Shown in pieces: positions 43,399 to 53,636 of a DNA stretch of 64,000 bases. A program made the translations under genes and the position numbers. The notes under the pieces are model-generated. The model was not told where the DNA came from, did no database searches, and saw only the letters and a program-made list of their open reading frames with translations. Every line of letters begins with the position of its first letter. Positions within the stretch are counted from its first letter, which is position 1. This DNA is from Cycloclasticus sp. (lineage in GTDB: Bacteria; Pseudomonadota; Gammaproteobacteria; Methylococcales; Cycloclasticaceae): NCBI GenBank assembly GCA_002733135.1, contig NVUJ01000006.1, positions 24,280 through 88,279 on the forward strand, written 5' to 3'.

Positions 43399-45069
43399 TC
43401 AAATAGCATTTTCGACCATTTCTTTCGCGTGAGCAATAGTTTTATCTGAGACATCAATTCCTCCTAACATACGCGCAACTTCTTCGATGCGTTTTTCTGT
43501 GTTAAGTAAGGAAATTTCCGTTTTTGTTTTCTGTTCTTGTTGATTCTTGCTGACGTATAAATGTTGATGCCCTTGAGAGGCTACTTGTGGCAAATGGGTC
43601 ACGCACAATACTTGCCGATCAGACGCTATTTCACGCAAGCAGAGGCCGACGGTTTCAGCGACGCCACCACCAATACCAGCGTCTACTTCGTCAAAAATAA
43701 GCGTTGGTGTTGTATTGTTTTGTGAGGTGACGACTTGTATCGCAAGACTGATTCTAGAGAGCTCTCCGCCAGAAGCTACTTTACCGATTGGTGACTGAGG
43801 CATGCCAGGATTAGTTGTGACTAAGAAGGATATATCATCCAAGCCGTTTCTTCGTGGTTGTTCGTTAAGAATGGGGCTTACTTTAATTGTAAGTTGACCG
43901 TCAGGTAGACCGAGTGTTTTTAAGATGACCGTGATTTTCTCACTAAGTTTAGCGGCCGTTTTCACACGTTTTAAATGCAATGTTTTTACAATTTTTTGAT
44001 AACTGTGGAGTGCTTGGCTAATTTCTTGTTGCAGTGAGCTTAAACGTTCATCCCGATTTTCGAGCATATCTAGCCGAGAAACTAATGAATTAAAATTTTC
44101 AAGAAGTTGTTGTGGCTCAATATGAAGCTTTCGGGCCAAATCATGTATTTTGCTTAATTGCTTGTCTAGTAAATTGAGGTTCTCTGGGTCTGTTTCTTGT
44201 TGATCAATTTGATGTCTTAAGTCCCGACTAGTTTCTTGAATTTGAATTACCGCTTCGTTAATTTGTTCGGATAAGGGTTGAAATATGGGTGAGAGTTCAG
44301 CTAATAAAGCCAATTCATGTGCTGATCGTCCCAGTTGTGTGTGAATTGAATTCGTCTCGTGTTCATATAAAACGTCGGTCTGCTTTTCGGCCAGTTCAAT
44401 AATCTTATTCATATTAGATGCCAAGCTATGATCCCGTACTAATTCATCATAATTAATGTGGATAATGTCGGCTTGTTCTAATTCCTGAATCTGATACTTG
44501 AGAAGTTGTTTTTCGCTGCCGTTATCATCATTCCCTTCAGTTAAAAGCTGTAATTCGCTATGCAATTTTTTCCATTGGTCATAGGCCGCATGACAACCAT
44601 AAAGAGCGTCTTTAGAAGTTTGGTGATTATCTAGTAACTCACATTGTTTATGAGCTTGTAGCAAGTCTAAATGAGCGTGCTGGCCATGAATACTGATGAG
44701 GTGTCCTGATAATTGTTGTAATGATTTTAAATTGACCGCTTGGCCATTAATAAACGCTCTAGAACGGCCATCGGCATTGATGGTGCGACGTATGATGCAC
44801 TCTTTGTTGTCTTCTAGTTCATTCTGTTGAAGCCAATTTAAAGCAGGCACTCGTTGGGCTATATCAAAATCTAACGAAATGTCTGCTTTTTCAACCCCAG
44901 GTCTTAAAAGCGTCGCATCAGCACGGTCGCCTAAACAGAGTTTCATGGCGGTCAGTAAAATAGATTTCCCGGCACCCGTTTCACCGGTGAGTACGGTCAT
45001 TCCTTGCTGAAGCTCTAGGTTCAGTTGTTCAACGACAGCAAGTCCCTTTATATCAATAGATTTAAGCAT
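43399..45069 (-). CDS. recN: DNA repair protein RecN
   Basis: SMC-like ATPase acting in double-strand break repair. 556 residues, normal. Walker A GETGAGKS at 29-36, central coiled coil, ABC signature SGGELSRISLA, Walker B TLIFDEVDAGIGGG and the H-loop CVTHLPQVAS. Follows nadK by six bases on the same strand, a common pairing. Confidence 0.96.
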   Translation of the reverse strand: MLKSIDIKGLAVVEQLNLELQQGMTVLTGETGAGKSILLTAMKLCLGDRADATLLRPGVEKADISLDFDIAQRVPALNWLQQNELEDNKECIIRRTINADGRSRAFINGQAVNLKSLQQLSGHLISIHGQHAHLDLLQAHKQCELLDNHQTSKDALYGCHAAYDQWKKLHSELQLLTEGNDDNGSEKQLLKYQIQELEQADIIHINYDELVRDHSLASNMNKIIELAEKQTDVLYEHETNSIHTQLGRSAHELALLAELSPIFQPLSEQINEAVIQIQETSRDLRHQIDQQETDPENLNLLDKQLSKIHDLARKLHIEPQQLLENFNSLVSRLDMLENRDERLSSLQQEISQALHSYQKIVKTLHLKRVKTAAKLSEKITVILKTLGLPDGQLTIKVSPILNEQPRRNGLDDISFLVTTNPGMPQSPIGKVASGGELSRISLAIQVVTSQNNTTPTLIFDEVDAGIGGGVAETVGLCLREIASDRQVLCVTHLPQVASQGHQHLYVSKNQQEQKTKTEISLLNTEKRIEEVARMLGGIDVSDKTIAHAKEMVENAI

Positions 45070-45075
45070 ATTAAT

Positions 45076-45963
45076 TCATGACTGGGGCGCTCTACTCCAA
45101 TCTAGTTTGACTCGGAGGGTCTTGAAAAAGTCGTGGTCTGTTGGGTGCAATAAACGAATTTTATTGGCGTGTCGTTTAATGCTAATAAAGTCTCCTTCAA
45201 GAATGTCTGGGAGAATGACGTTGTCGCACGTTAGTTGAGCTTTGTGTTTGTCTCGTTGGCTAAATTTTATGCCTATGTGACTTTTCCCATCAACAACAAT
45301 GGGTCTATTGGTCAGTGTGTGTGGGTTAATGGGGACTAAAACTATTGCGTCGAGAGACGGGTGCATAAGGGGGCCGCCACCTGATAATGCGTAAGCTGTG
45401 GATCCCGTTGGTGTCGCAATAATCAGCCCGTCAGAACGCTGTGAATTCAAGAAGTTATCATTAACATAGGTTTCAATATCAATTAAGCCTGGTGATTTAA
45501 GGCGATGTAACGCGACCTCATTAAACGCCGCTTGCTCGAAAATAACCGCCTCGTCGCGAATAATTTTTGTGTTTAAGATGATGCGTTCTTCTTCAAGGTA
45601 ATGGCCTTCAAGTATTTGTTTGATTTTTATACTCATCTCATCAGGTGAAATGTCCACCAAAAAACCAAGGCGTCCTAAGTTAATACCAATAAGAGGGATG
45701 TCTTTGTTTACCAGAGCCCGTGCTGATGATAATAGAGTGCCGTCGCCACCAACTGACATGATTAGATCGCAATAATCTGCTAGTTCGTCGGTTGCCAGTA
45801 TTTGTTCGCTAGGCACAGTGATATGCCGAGCCGTTTCACGGTCGATGTAGACTGTAATACTCAACTGAGTTAAGAGTCCAGTCAAAGCCTGAATCGTTGG
45901 AGAAATCTCATCTGCGTCTGGTTTAGATATGAGACCAATTTTTTTAAATACGCTGTTCATCAA
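45076..45963 (-). CDS. nadK: NAD kinase
   Basis: Phosphorylates NAD to NADP. 295 residues. GGDGTLLSSAR with the catalytic Asp, GINLGRLGFLVDI, the NEVALHR motif, and TPTGSTAYALSGGGPLMHP are conserved NadK elements. Divergent from hrcA, upstream of recN. Start ATG 45963 matches the family N-terminus KKIGLISKP. Confidence 0.96.
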   Translation of the reverse strand: MMNSVFKKIGLISKPDADEISPTIQALTGLLTQLSITVYIDRETARHITVPSEQILATDELADYCDLIMSVGGDGTLLSSARALVNKDIPLIGINLGRLGFLVDISPDEMSIKIKQILEGHYLEEERIILNTKIIRDEAVIFEQAAFNEVALHRLKSPGLIDIETYVNDNFLNSQRSDGLIIATPTGSTAYALSGGGPLMHPSLDAIVLVPINPHTLTNRPIVVDGKSHIGIKFSQRDKHKAQLTCDNVILPDILEGDFISIKRHANKIRLLHPTDHDFFKTLRVKLDWSRAPQS

Positions 45964-46044
45964 TGCCCTCTTAATAGAGGTGAAAAGTGTACACGAAGTA
46001 AGTCAGCTTGCGCCTAAAATGTAAATTTTTTTAAAGAAATATTT

Positions 46045-46071
46045 TTAACACTCTCTATTTTTGAGTGTTGA
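46045..46071. promoter_or_regulatory. CIRCE operator upstream of hrcA
   Basis: TTAACACTC-N9-GAGTGTTGA, agreeing with the CIRCE consensus TTAGCACTC-N9-GAGTGCTAA including the exact nine-base spacer. It lies 23 bases before the hrcA ATG, so HrcA likely represses its own transcription and perhaps the whole cluster. Confidence 0.85.
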
Positions 46072-46093
46072 ATTAACTCATAATGCATCTACT

Positions 46094-47131
46094 ATGAGCG
46101 AATTAAACAAAGAACTAAATGACCGCTCTCGTCAATTATTGAAGTTATTGATTGAGCGTTATATCTCAGATGGACAACCTGTGGGTTCTGCTGCGTTATC
46201 CCGAGAGAAAGGTCTAGACGTGAGTTCGGCGACAATTCGTAATGTCATGTCCGAGTTAGAGGAACTAGGTTTGATCCATTCGCCTCATACATCGGCTGGC
46301 CGTGTTCCTACTAATTTAGGGTACCGTTTTTTTGTGGATTCTTTGTTAACGGTGAAGCTACCTGAGCACAAGCAACTTAGTGAGCTTAGAGTTAATGTCG
46401 AAAAACAACGCGGTAGCAGTCAAATTATCACCTCTGCGTCTCAGTTATTGTCAGGTATTACACATTTGGCCGGCGTAGTGAGTTTACCCAAACGTAAGTC
46501 CGCTAGTTTCAGGCAAATTGAATTTATGCCGCTATCAAAAAGAAAAGTATTAGTCATTTTGGTAACGAATGATGATGAAGTTCATAACAGGGTGATACAA
46601 ACGTCGAAAGATTTAACGACATCAGAATTGCAGCGGGCATCAAATTACTTAAATACGTTATTCGCTGGGCAAAGTCTGCGTCAGGTTTTGTCAATAATTA
46701 CGCGAGAAATGAGCGAAACGCGAGAACAGATGAATCAGATGATGATTGATGCCATTAGCCTTGCCCGTCAAAGCGTTAGTGCTGAAGAAACTGAGGATAT
46801 TGTGTTATCGGGTGCTACCAATCTTATGGATTTTCAAGAGTTAGCAGATGTTGACCATTTGCGTGATTTGTTCGAGGCTTTCAGTCAAAAACAAGACATC
46901 ATGCACCTACTAGACCGCAGTATGAATGCGGATGGCGTACAAATATTTATTGGTGACGAGTCAGGCTATAAAGCGTTTGATGGGTGTAGTCTTGTGACGG
47001 CGCCTTACACTGTCGATAACCAAACAATCGGCGTGCTAGGTGTTATAGGGCCAACGCGTATGTCCTATGACAAGGTTATACCGCTGGTAGACGTTACCGC
47101 AAAAGTTTTGGGCGAAGCCTTGAAATCTTAA
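46094..47131 (+). CDS. hrcA: Heat-inducible transcription repressor HrcA
   Basis: Represses heat-shock genes by binding CIRCE; activity depends on GroEL in known systems. About 345 residues. N-terminal winged helix (RQLLKLLIERYISDGQPVGS, SSATIRNVMSELEELGLI, HTSAGRVPTNLGYR) and the C-terminal GAF-like dimer domain. ATG 46094 is chosen because it gives the family N-terminus and because an upstream TTG at 46061 lies within the CIRCE site. First gene of hrcA-grpE-dnaK-dnaJ; its 3' end carries a sigma-32 type promoter for grpE. Confidence 0.95.
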   Translation: MSELNKELNDRSRQLLKLLIERYISDGQPVGSAALSREKGLDVSSATIRNVMSELEELGLIHSPHTSAGRVPTNLGYRFFVDSLLTVKLPEHKQLSELRVNVEKQRGSSQIITSASQLLSGITHLAGVVSLPKRKSASFRQIEFMPLSKRKVLVILVTNDDEVHNRVIQTSKDLTTSELQRASNYLNTLFAGQSLRQVLSIITREMSETREQMNQMMIDAISLARQSVSAEETEDIVLSGATNLMDFQELADVDHLRDLFEAFSQKQDIMHLLDRSMNADGVQIFIGDESGYKAFDGCSLVTAPYTVDNQTIGVLGVIGPTRMSYDKVIPLVDVTAKVLGEALKS

Positions 47132-47147
47132 AATTCACCACCATTTA
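47119..47147 (+). promoter_or_regulatory. Sigma-32 type heat-shock promoter for grpE
   Basis: CTTGAAA, 13-base spacer, CACCATTTA, close to the sigma-32 consensus CTTGAAA-N11-16-CCCCATnT. It overlaps the end of hrcA, 85 bases upstream of grpE. Confidence 0.65.
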
Positions 47148-47231
47148 GAACGAGCAATAGCTGACCTTTTTGCTTCTAGGTAAGGAGATGCTTGGCGTTA
47201 AACAACATATATTCAAAAAAGAGGGCATATT

Positions 47232-47852
47232 ATGGGTTCTGAAGAGTCTACAGAGCAGAACGAAGAAGGCCAGCAAGCTATCGATACGGAAGAAAGCTTA
47301 GTCGGTGAAGTTGTTGATGAGGTATTAGAGGGAGAGGTTGAGCAAGAAACAACTGTCGACTTGCAAGCTGAGTTAGAGACTGCAAATGCACGAGCTGATG
47401 AGAATTGGGAAAAAGTTTTATTGGCTAAAGCGGATGTTGAAAACATACGCAGACGTACACAAAAAGATATTGAGAAGGCGCATCGCTTTTCTGTCGAAAA
47501 ATTTGCCAAGGACATGCTCCCAGTTGTGGATAGTATAGAAATGGGTTTAGCGGCAGCAAGCGAAACATCCTCTGATGTTAGTGCAATTAAGGAAGGGATG
47601 GGTCTGACCCATAAGCAACTGCTGTCGTCGTTAGAAAAATCGGGCGTTAAGCAAATTAATCCTGAAGGTGAGGCATTTAATTCTGAATTACACCAGGCTA
47701 TTTCTATGGTGCCTAGTGCGGATTATGAGCCAAATATTGTTATGCAGGTTTTCCAGAAAGGTTATTCACTGAATGGCCGCTTGCTTCGTCCTGCGATGGT
47801 TATCGTGTCTCAAGCACAACCGGCGGCAGATACGAAGAAAGTTGATGAGTAG
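47232..47852 (+). CDS. grpE: Nucleotide exchange factor GrpE
   Basis: Releases ADP from DnaK in the Hsp70 cycle. 206 residues: acidic N-terminal tail (EESTEQNEEGQQAIDTEES), long helix (ENWEKVLLAKADVENIRRRT), then the beta domain FQKGYSLNGRLLRPAMVIVS. The ribosome site AAGAGGG precedes the ATG. Followed by dnaK with its own heat-shock promoter between. Confidence 0.96.
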   Translation: MGSEESTEQNEEGQQAIDTEESLVGEVVDEVLEGEVEQETTVDLQAELETANARADENWEKVLLAKADVENIRRRTQKDIEKAHRFSVEKFAKDMLPVVDSIEMGLAAASETSSDVSAIKEGMGLTHKQLLSSLEKSGVKQINPEGEAFNSELHQAISMVPSADYEPNIVMQVFQKGYSLNGRLLRPAMVIVSQAQPAADTKKVDE

Positions 47853-47853
47853 G

Positions 47854-47881
47854 CTTGAAAATTAAATTCAACGCCCCATAT
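47854..47881 (+). promoter_or_regulatory. Sigma-32 type heat-shock promoter for dnaK
   Basis: CTTGAAA, 13-base spacer, CCCCATAT: an essentially perfect sigma-32 promoter, 45 bases before the dnaK ATG. Confidence 0.85.
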
Positions 47882-47925
47882 CAGAACTAACAGAAAATTA
47901 ATTATTAAATTTTGGAGATATTCAA

Positions 47926-49848
47926 ATGGCTAAAATTATTGGTATAGATTTAGGTACAACGAACTCGTGTGTTGCCGTCTTGGATGGCGATAGCGCAAAA
48001 GTTCTTGAAAATAGCGAAGGCGCGAGAACGACGCCGTCTATTGTTGCCTTTACTGCGGAAGACGAAGTGCTCGTTGGGCAGTCAGCTAAACGTCAAGCCG
48101 TAACAAACCCTACTAACACGGTGTTTGCTACTAAGCGTTTAATCGGCCGTATGTTTAAAGATGACGTTGTACAAAAAGACGTCAGCATGGTGCCTTATAA
48201 AATTGTTGCTGCCGATAACGGTGATGCTTGGATTGAAGCACAAGGCAAAAAAATGGCGCCGCCAGAAATTGCTGCACGTATTTTAATGAAGTTGAAAAAG
48301 GATGCTGAAGCGTATTTAGGTGAAGAGGTTAACGAAGCGGTTATTACCGTACCGGCTTATTTTAATGATTCACAACGTCAAGCGACTAAAGATGCGGGCA
48401 AAATTGCTGGCCTAGAAGTTAAGCGTATTATCAATGAGCCAACAGCGGCTGCATTGGCTTATGGTATGGACAAGAAAACGGGTGATCGTACGATTGCTGT
48501 GTATGACTTGGGCGGCGGTACATTCGACGTATCCATTATTGAAATTGCTGAAATTGATGGCGAGCACCAGTTTGAAGTGTTGTCTACAAACGGTGATACA
48601 TTCTTAGGTGGCGAAGATTTTGATATGCGTATTATCGATTTCTTATCAGATGAGTTTAAGAAAGAAAACTCAGTGGATTTACACAACGATCCGTTAGCAT
48701 TACAGCGTTTAAAAGAAGCGGCTGAGAAAGCAAAAATCGAGTTGTCTTCTAATCAACAAACAGATGTTAATTTGCCATATATCACAGCAGATGCAACGGG
48801 TCCTAAACACTTAAACGTTAAATTAACACGCGCTAAATTGGAATCTTTGGTTGAAGATCTTGTGCAACGTACTGTTACGCCATGCGAAACGGCACTAAAA
48901 GACGCTGGCTTATCCACATCAGAAATTGATGATGTTATTTTGGTGGGTGGTCAAACACGTATGCCACTAGTTCAAGAAGTGGTTGCTAAATTATTTGGAA
49001 AAGAACCTCGTAAAGACGTTAACCCAGATGAAGCGGTTGCTGTAGGTGCAGCCATTCAAGCGGGCGTGCTAGCGGGTGACGTGACGGACGTATTGTTATT
49101 AGATGTAACACCATTATCATTGGGCATCGAAACAATGGGCGGCGTAATGACTAAGCTCATAGAAAAGAATACAACGATTCCTTCAAAAGCAGGGCAAACA
49201 TTCTCAACGGCTGATGATAACCAAACAGCTGTAACTGTCCATGTGCTACAAGGTGAACGCGAAATGGCATCGGGTAATAAGTCCTTAGGCCGTTTTGACT
49301 TGCAAGATATCCCACTAGCACCACGTGGTACACCGCAAATTGAAGTGTCTTTCGATATTGATGCGAACGGCATCTTGCATGTATCAGCTAAAGATAAAGC
49401 AACGGGCAAAGAACAATCTATTGTGATTAAAGCATCCAGTGGTTTGTCTGATGAAGAAGTTGAAAAAATGATTAGCGATGCTGAAGCACATGCCGAAGAA
49501 GATAAAAAATTACACGAGCTTGTGACAGCGAGAAACCAAGCTGACGGTATGATTCATGCGACTGAAAAGTCTATTGAAGAAATGGGCGATAAAGTTGAAG
49601 AAGCTGAAAAAGCAGATATTGAAACGGCGATTGAAGCACTAAAAGAAGCAATTAAAGGTGATGATAAAGCGGTTATTGAAGAAAAAACGGAAGCGCTTAC
49701 GACTTTATCTGGCAAATTAGCTGAGAAAATGTATGCGGATGCTGGCGCGTCTGAAGATCCGGCGGATGCAACTGCGGAAGGTGATTCAGCAGCAGATGAT
49801 GCGGTTGATGCAGAGTTTGAAGAAGTTAAAGAAGACGATAAAAAATAA
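47926..49848 (+). CDS. dnaK: Molecular chaperone DnaK (Hsp70)
   Basis: ATP-dependent chaperone. 640 residues. [14 protein letters not shown] at the start, [29 protein letters not shown]-like block ([17 protein letters not shown]), [11 protein letters not shown], the linker [15 protein letters not shown], the substrate domain, and the acidic tail ending [15 protein letters not shown] lies nine bases before ATG. Expressed from its own sigma-32 promoter plus read-through from grpE. Confidence 0.98.
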   Translation: MAKIIGIDLGTTNSCVAVLDGDSAKVLENSEGARTTPSIVAFTAEDEVLVGQSAKRQAVTNPTNTVFATKRLIGRMFKDDVVQKDVSMVPYKIVAADNGDAWIEAQGKKMAPPEIAARILMKLKKDAEAYLGEEVNEAVITVPAYFNDSQRQATKDAGKIAGLEVKRIINEPTAAALAYGMDKKTGDRTIAVYDLGGGTFDVSIIEIAEIDGEHQFEVLSTNGDTFLGGEDFDMRIIDFLSDEFKKENSVDLHNDPLALQRLKEAAEKAKIELSSNQQTDVNLPYITADATGPKHLNVKLTRAKLESLVEDLVQRTVTPCETALKDAGLSTSEIDDVILVGGQTRMPLVQEVVAKLFGKEPRKDVNPDEAVAVGAAIQAGVLAGDVTDVLLLDVTPLSLGIETMGGVMTKLIEKNTTIPSKAGQTFSTADDNQTAVTVHVLQGEREMASGNKSLGRFDLQDIPLAPRGTPQIEVSFDIDANGILHVSAKDKATGKEQSIVIKASSGLSDEEVEKMISDAEAHAEEDKKLHELVTARNQADGMIHATEKSIEEMGDKVEEAEKADIETAIEALKEAIKGDDKAVIEEKTEALTTLSGKLAEKMYADAGASEDPADATAEGDSAADDAVDAEFEEVKEDDKK

Positions 49849-49904
49849 TTTTTCGTCAGCTTTAAAGCTGAGTGAAGTTGGGGTTGTTTTTTATTCCACT
49901 TCAA

Positions 49905-50050
49905 CGAAACTTATGCCCTTTGGGTATAGTTAACAATAACGGCCCTTATGGGCGATGACTAAGCCGCCGATTTACTCGGTGGCTTTGGCGTATATAAAGC
50001 TAAGTCAAACGGTTGTATCGTTTGTTCGAAACATATGCCCTTTGGGTGTA
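49905..50050. repeat. Imperfect direct repeat and hairpins in the dnaK-dnaJ gap
   Basis: Two 24-base copies (49905-49928, 50027-50050), differing at two positions, centre on TATGCCCTTTGGGT. Between them lie hairpins GCCC-TTAT-GGGC and AGCC.CCGA/TCGG.GGCT; CAGCTTTAAAGCTG precedes the first copy. The second copy ends 13 bases before the dnaJ ATG, so it could affect dnaJ translation or mRNA processing. Confidence 0.6.
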
Positions 50051-50063
50051 AAGATAAGTAAAC

Positions 50064-51188
50064 ATGGCAAAAGAAGATTTTTATAAAGTTCTAGAGGTCA
50101 CACGTAACGCAAGTGAACGAGAAATAAAAAAAGCGTATAGGCGTTTAGCGATGAAATATCATCCAGATAGGAATTCTGACAACCCTGACGCTGAAGAAAA
50201 GTTTAAGGTCATTCAAGAAGCGTACGCCGTCCTAAGTGATGAGCAAAAACGCGCCGCTTATGATCAATTTGGCCATGCCGGTGTTGGTCAATCGATGGGT
50301 GGTGGAGGCTTTAACCAGGGCGACTCTTTTAGTAATGTGTTCGGTGATGTGTTCGGTGATATTTTTGGTGGCGGCGGTGGTCGACGTAGCCAAGTAACAC
50401 GGGGTGCTGATTTACGCTATAACTTGGAGATGTCTTTGGAAGATGCAGTTTCAGGTCTTGAAACTAAAATTAAAATTCCAACATCGGTTAGTTGCGTTAC
50501 CTGTAAAGGCACGGGTTCAAAAAGTGCCGGTTCAACTACATGTTCTTCATGTGGTGGACATGGGCAAGTACGTATGCAGCAGGGTATGTTCTCGGTTCAA
50601 CAAACCTGCCCAACGTGTCGTGGTTCTGGCTCTGTAATAAAAGACCCGTGTGGCAAGTGTCGTGGTACAGGTAAAACGAAAGATCAAAAAACGTTATCCG
50701 TTAAAATTCCCGCAGGCGTTGATACCGGCGATAGAATTCGTTTAGGCGGTGAAGGTGAGGCGGGTGAACATGGTGGCCCTTCAGGCGACTTGTATGTCCA
50801 AGTAAATGTTCGTGAACACAGTATTTTTTCAAGAGATGGCGCAAACTTATATTGTGATATGCCGATTAGTTTTGCTGTGGCCGCAATGGGTGGTGAGCTA
50901 GAAGTTCCAACCTTGAAAGGTAAAGTAAAACTTAAAATTCCTTCGGAAACTCAAACGGGTAAATTATTTAGATTACGAGGCAAGGGTGTTAAACCTGTTA
51001 GGGGTGGAGCAATAGGTGATTTAATGTGCAGAGTTAATGTGGAAACGCCTGTAAATTTAACCGCAGAACAAAATAAAATGATACAACAACTAGAAACGTC
51101 ATTTAAAACAGGTGGCACTCGTCATAATCCGCAAGAAAACACGTGGTTAGATGGCGTTAAATTTTTTTTTGATAAGATGAAATCTTAA
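50064..51188 (+). CDS. dnaJ: Chaperone protein DnaJ (Hsp40)
   Basis: Stimulates DnaK ATPase and delivers substrates. 374 residues: J domain with the HPD motif ([16 protein letters not shown]), Gly/Phe region ([20 protein letters not shown]), four CxxCxGxG zinc repeats beginning CVTCKGTG, and the C-terminal peptide-binding domain. Lies 215 bp after dnaK, across a repeat-rich gap. Followed 12 bases later by dapB. Confidence 0.97.
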   Translation: MAKEDFYKVLEVTRNASEREIKKAYRRLAMKYHPDRNSDNPDAEEKFKVIQEAYAVLSDEQKRAAYDQFGHAGVGQSMGGGGFNQGDSFSNVFGDVFGDIFGGGGGRRSQVTRGADLRYNLEMSLEDAVSGLETKIKIPTSVSCVTCKGTGSKSAGSTTCSSCGGHGQVRMQQGMFSVQQTCPTCRGSGSVIKDPCGKCRGTGKTKDQKTLSVKIPAGVDTGDRIRLGGEGEAGEHGGPSGDLYVQVNVREHSIFSRDGANLYCDMPISFAVAAMGGELEVPTLKGKVKLKIPSETQTGKLFRLRGKGVKPVRGGAIGDLMCRVNVETPVNLTAEQNKMIQQLETSFKTGGTRHNPQENTWLDGVKFFFDKMKS

Positions 51189-51200
51189 TAAAGGGCAATC

Positions 51201-52007
51201 ATGGCTGACATCGCAATATCAGGTGCAAGTGGACGTATGGGTCTTAACTTAATAAAGGCTTGTATGCAAAATAAATCAGCACTGCTTGTTGCAGCAATTG
51301 AACGAGAGGGTTCGCCTGCTGTTGGAAAAGATGCTGGTACCATAGCAAGCATTGAGTCGCAAGAGGTAACAGTTGTTGAGAGCCTAGAGAGTCAAGCTGC
51401 TAAGTTTGATGTATTGGTCGACTTTACACAACCTGATGCATGTCTTGAAAAGTTGGTTTTTTGTGAAGCGAATCAAAAAGCAATGGTTATAGGGACAACG
51501 GGTTTTACCGAAGAGCAAAAAGCTCGAATAACGTCTGCCGCTCAATCCATTTCGATTGTCTTTTCCCCTAATATGGGCATTGGTGTAAATGTTACGTTAA
51601 AGTTGCTAGAAATGGCTGCTAAAGCTATTGGTAACTCGGTGGATATTGAAATAATCGAAGCGCATCACAAGCATAAAGTAGATGCACCCTCAGGCACTGC
51701 GCTTAAAATGGGCGAAGTCGTTGCTGAAGCTATGGGTAAGAATTTGGACGATTGTGCCGTGTATGCGCGTGAAGGTATTACGGGAGAGCGTGAAGAGGGC
51801 GTTATTGGTTTTTCTACGATACGAGCGGGTGATATAGTGGGTGAGCATACGGTAATGTTTGCTGACGAAGGCGAACGTATTGAAATTAGCCATAAAGCAA
51901 CGAGCAGAATGACATTTGCCACAGGTGCTATAAGAGCAGCCTGTTGGGTGTCACAGCAACAACCGGGTTTATATGATATGCAGGATGTGCTGAATTTAAG
52001 GGGTTAA
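51201..52007 (+). CDS. dapB: 4-hydroxy-tetrahydrodipicolinate reductase
   Basis: NAD(P)H-dependent step of lysine and diaminopimelate synthesis. 268 residues. Rossmann loop [35 protein letters not shown], and the catalytic block [23 protein letters not shown] with His-His and Lys. It precedes the carbamoyl-phosphate genes, as in many gammaproteobacteria, but with a flavoprotein gene between. Confidence 0.97.
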   Translation: MADIAISGASGRMGLNLIKACMQNKSALLVAAIEREGSPAVGKDAGTIASIESQEVTVVESLESQAAKFDVLVDFTQPDACLEKLVFCEANQKAMVIGTTGFTEEQKARITSAAQSISIVFSPNMGIGVNVTLKLLEMAAKAIGNSVDIEIIEAHHKHKVDAPSGTALKMGEVVAEAMGKNLDDCAVYAREGITGEREEGVIGFSTIRAGDIVGEHTVMFADEGERIEISHKATSRMTFATGAIRAACWVSQQQPGLYDMQDVLNLRG

Positions 52008-52111
52008 ATGTTTTTTTCTAAGTAATGATTATCTGTTAATATCAGTCTAAAGATTGCTGTGTAGCAAGGATTTAAAATAAAAATTAATATAGAAACTGGG
52101 GAGAAATAACG

Positions 52112-53497
52112 ATGGGTATTTTTTGTAAAATAGCAGCAATGTTTGGGTTTGGATCGTGTGATAAAGAGGAGACTTCAACTACAAATGACCAATCGACAAA
52201 GAGTGCTGCTCAGGCACCAGCATCAAAAGCAGTTGAAACGGCGGCATCCGGATCCAAAAAATACGTACTTATAGGCGCAGGACCCGCATCGGTTCGGGCA
52301 GCTGAAACACTTCGTAAAGCTGATTCTTCATGCGCTATCACGATGATTGGCTTGGAAGTAGAATCACCATATTCTCGTATGGCACTGCCTTATTATCTAA
52401 GTGGAATGATCGAAGAACAAGGTACTCACCTTAGAAAATCAGACGTTCACTTTAAAGATTTAAATATTGACCATGTTCATGCCAAAGTTGAAAAAATTGA
52501 CGCAGAGAAAAATCAAGTAGTACTCGATAATGGCGATGTTTACGATTATGACAAACTAATGATTGCTACCGGTTCGCGACCAGCAAATTGCCCTTTCCCA
52601 GGCGCTGATAACACCGGTGTCGTTAATTGTTGGACAATAGCCGATGGTAGAGAGATTCTTGACACCATTAAACCTGGGTCGAAGGTTGCTTTACTAGGCG
52701 CTGGCTTTATTGCATGCATTATTGTTGAAGCTATGCTCAAAAGAAAGGTTGATCTTACCGTTATGTTGGGACGTACAGGTCAGATGGTGAGCCGAATGAT
52801 GGATGAGACAGCAGGCGGAATGATTAAGTCTTGGTGTGAAGCCAAAGGTGTCACAACGATATTGCCATCAAGCATTAAATCTATCGAGCCAGGCCCCGCT
52901 TTGAAACGTGATGATGATAGCCTGACGGAGTTCGATCTTATTATCGTTGCAACGGGTGTTTATGCAAACATTGAATTTCTAGAAGGTAGTGGTATTGAAA
53001 CAGATGACGGCATTATCGTCGATTCTGCATTGCGTACTAACGTGGATAATATTTATGCGGCTGGTGATGTTGCTCAAGGCGTGGACTTTTCAACGGGTGG
53101 CCAATCAGTGCACGCTATTCAACCAACAGCGGTTGACCATGGTCGTATTGCTGCGGTTAACATGATGGGTGGTTCTGCAAATTACAAAGGCAGTTTGGGC
53201 ATGAACGTGTTAGATACAGCGGGATTGGTGTCAACATCTTTCGGAAGCTGGGGTGGAGTAGAAGGTGGTGAAACGGCCACTTTATTAGATGAAGAAAACT
53301 ACAAATATGTTCGTTTAAACTTTAAAGATGACTTGTTAGTGGGTGCTATTACAGTTGGCCGTACTGATTACATTGGTGTCATGAGAGGCTTGATTCAATC
53401 GGAAGTACCTTTAGGTGAGTGGAAAGAAAAACTGACTGAAGACCCTACTTTATTAATGAATGCCTATTTGGCTCAATCGTTGGATATAGCGCGATAG
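52112..53497 (+). CDS. FAD/NAD(P)-dependent oxidoreductase of the pyridine nucleotide-disulphide type, substrate unknown
   Basis: 461 residues. The first 45 or so are unusual: MGIFCKIAAMFGFGSCDKEE then a Thr/Ser/Ala-rich linker, like a membrane-associating or tether peptide. The core starts at YVLIGAGPASVRAAETL (FAD loop GAGPAS), has the second dinucleotide loop KVALLGAGFIACIIVEAML, and the FAD motif TNVDNIYAAGDVAQ. It resembles the flavoprotein parts of nitrite-reductase and ferredoxin-reductase families but has no CxxxxC redox disulphide. GGGGAG precedes the ATG. It sits between dapB and carA with gaps of more than 100 bp on both sides, so it is probably a separate unit. Confidence 0.8.
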   Translation: MGIFCKIAAMFGFGSCDKEETSTTNDQSTKSAAQAPASKAVETAASGSKKYVLIGAGPASVRAAETLRKADSSCAITMIGLEVESPYSRMALPYYLSGMIEEQGTHLRKSDVHFKDLNIDHVHAKVEKIDAEKNQVVLDNGDVYDYDKLMIATGSRPANCPFPGADNTGVVNCWTIADGREILDTIKPGSKVALLGAGFIACIIVEAMLKRKVDLTVMLGRTGQMVSRMMDETAGGMIKSWCEAKGVTTILPSSIKSIEPGPALKRDDDSLTEFDLIIVATGVYANIEFLEGSGIETDDGIIVDSALRTNVDNIYAAGDVAQGVDFSTGGQSVHAIQPTAVDHGRIAAVNMMGGSANYKGSLGMNVLDTAGLVSTSFGSWGGVEGGETATLLDEENYKYVRLNFKDDLLVGAITVGRTDYIGVMRGLIQSEVPLGEWKEKLTEDPTLLMNAYLAQSLDIAR

Positions 53498-53636
53498 AAA
53501 TCATACAATTTGGTTCGAGTTGAGATGGACAAAGGGGTATAAAATCCAGTAAAATTCGCGCTCATACATATTAACAATCGAAGCGGGTAGTGCCAGTTAG
53601 GCTCTTCCCGTTTTGCATATCTAAAGGTGGTGTAAT

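Noticed and set aside
46061-46093. Longer HrcA from an upstream TTG
   Set aside because: The TTG lies inside the CIRCE operator and the added residues are not part of the HrcA family N-terminus.
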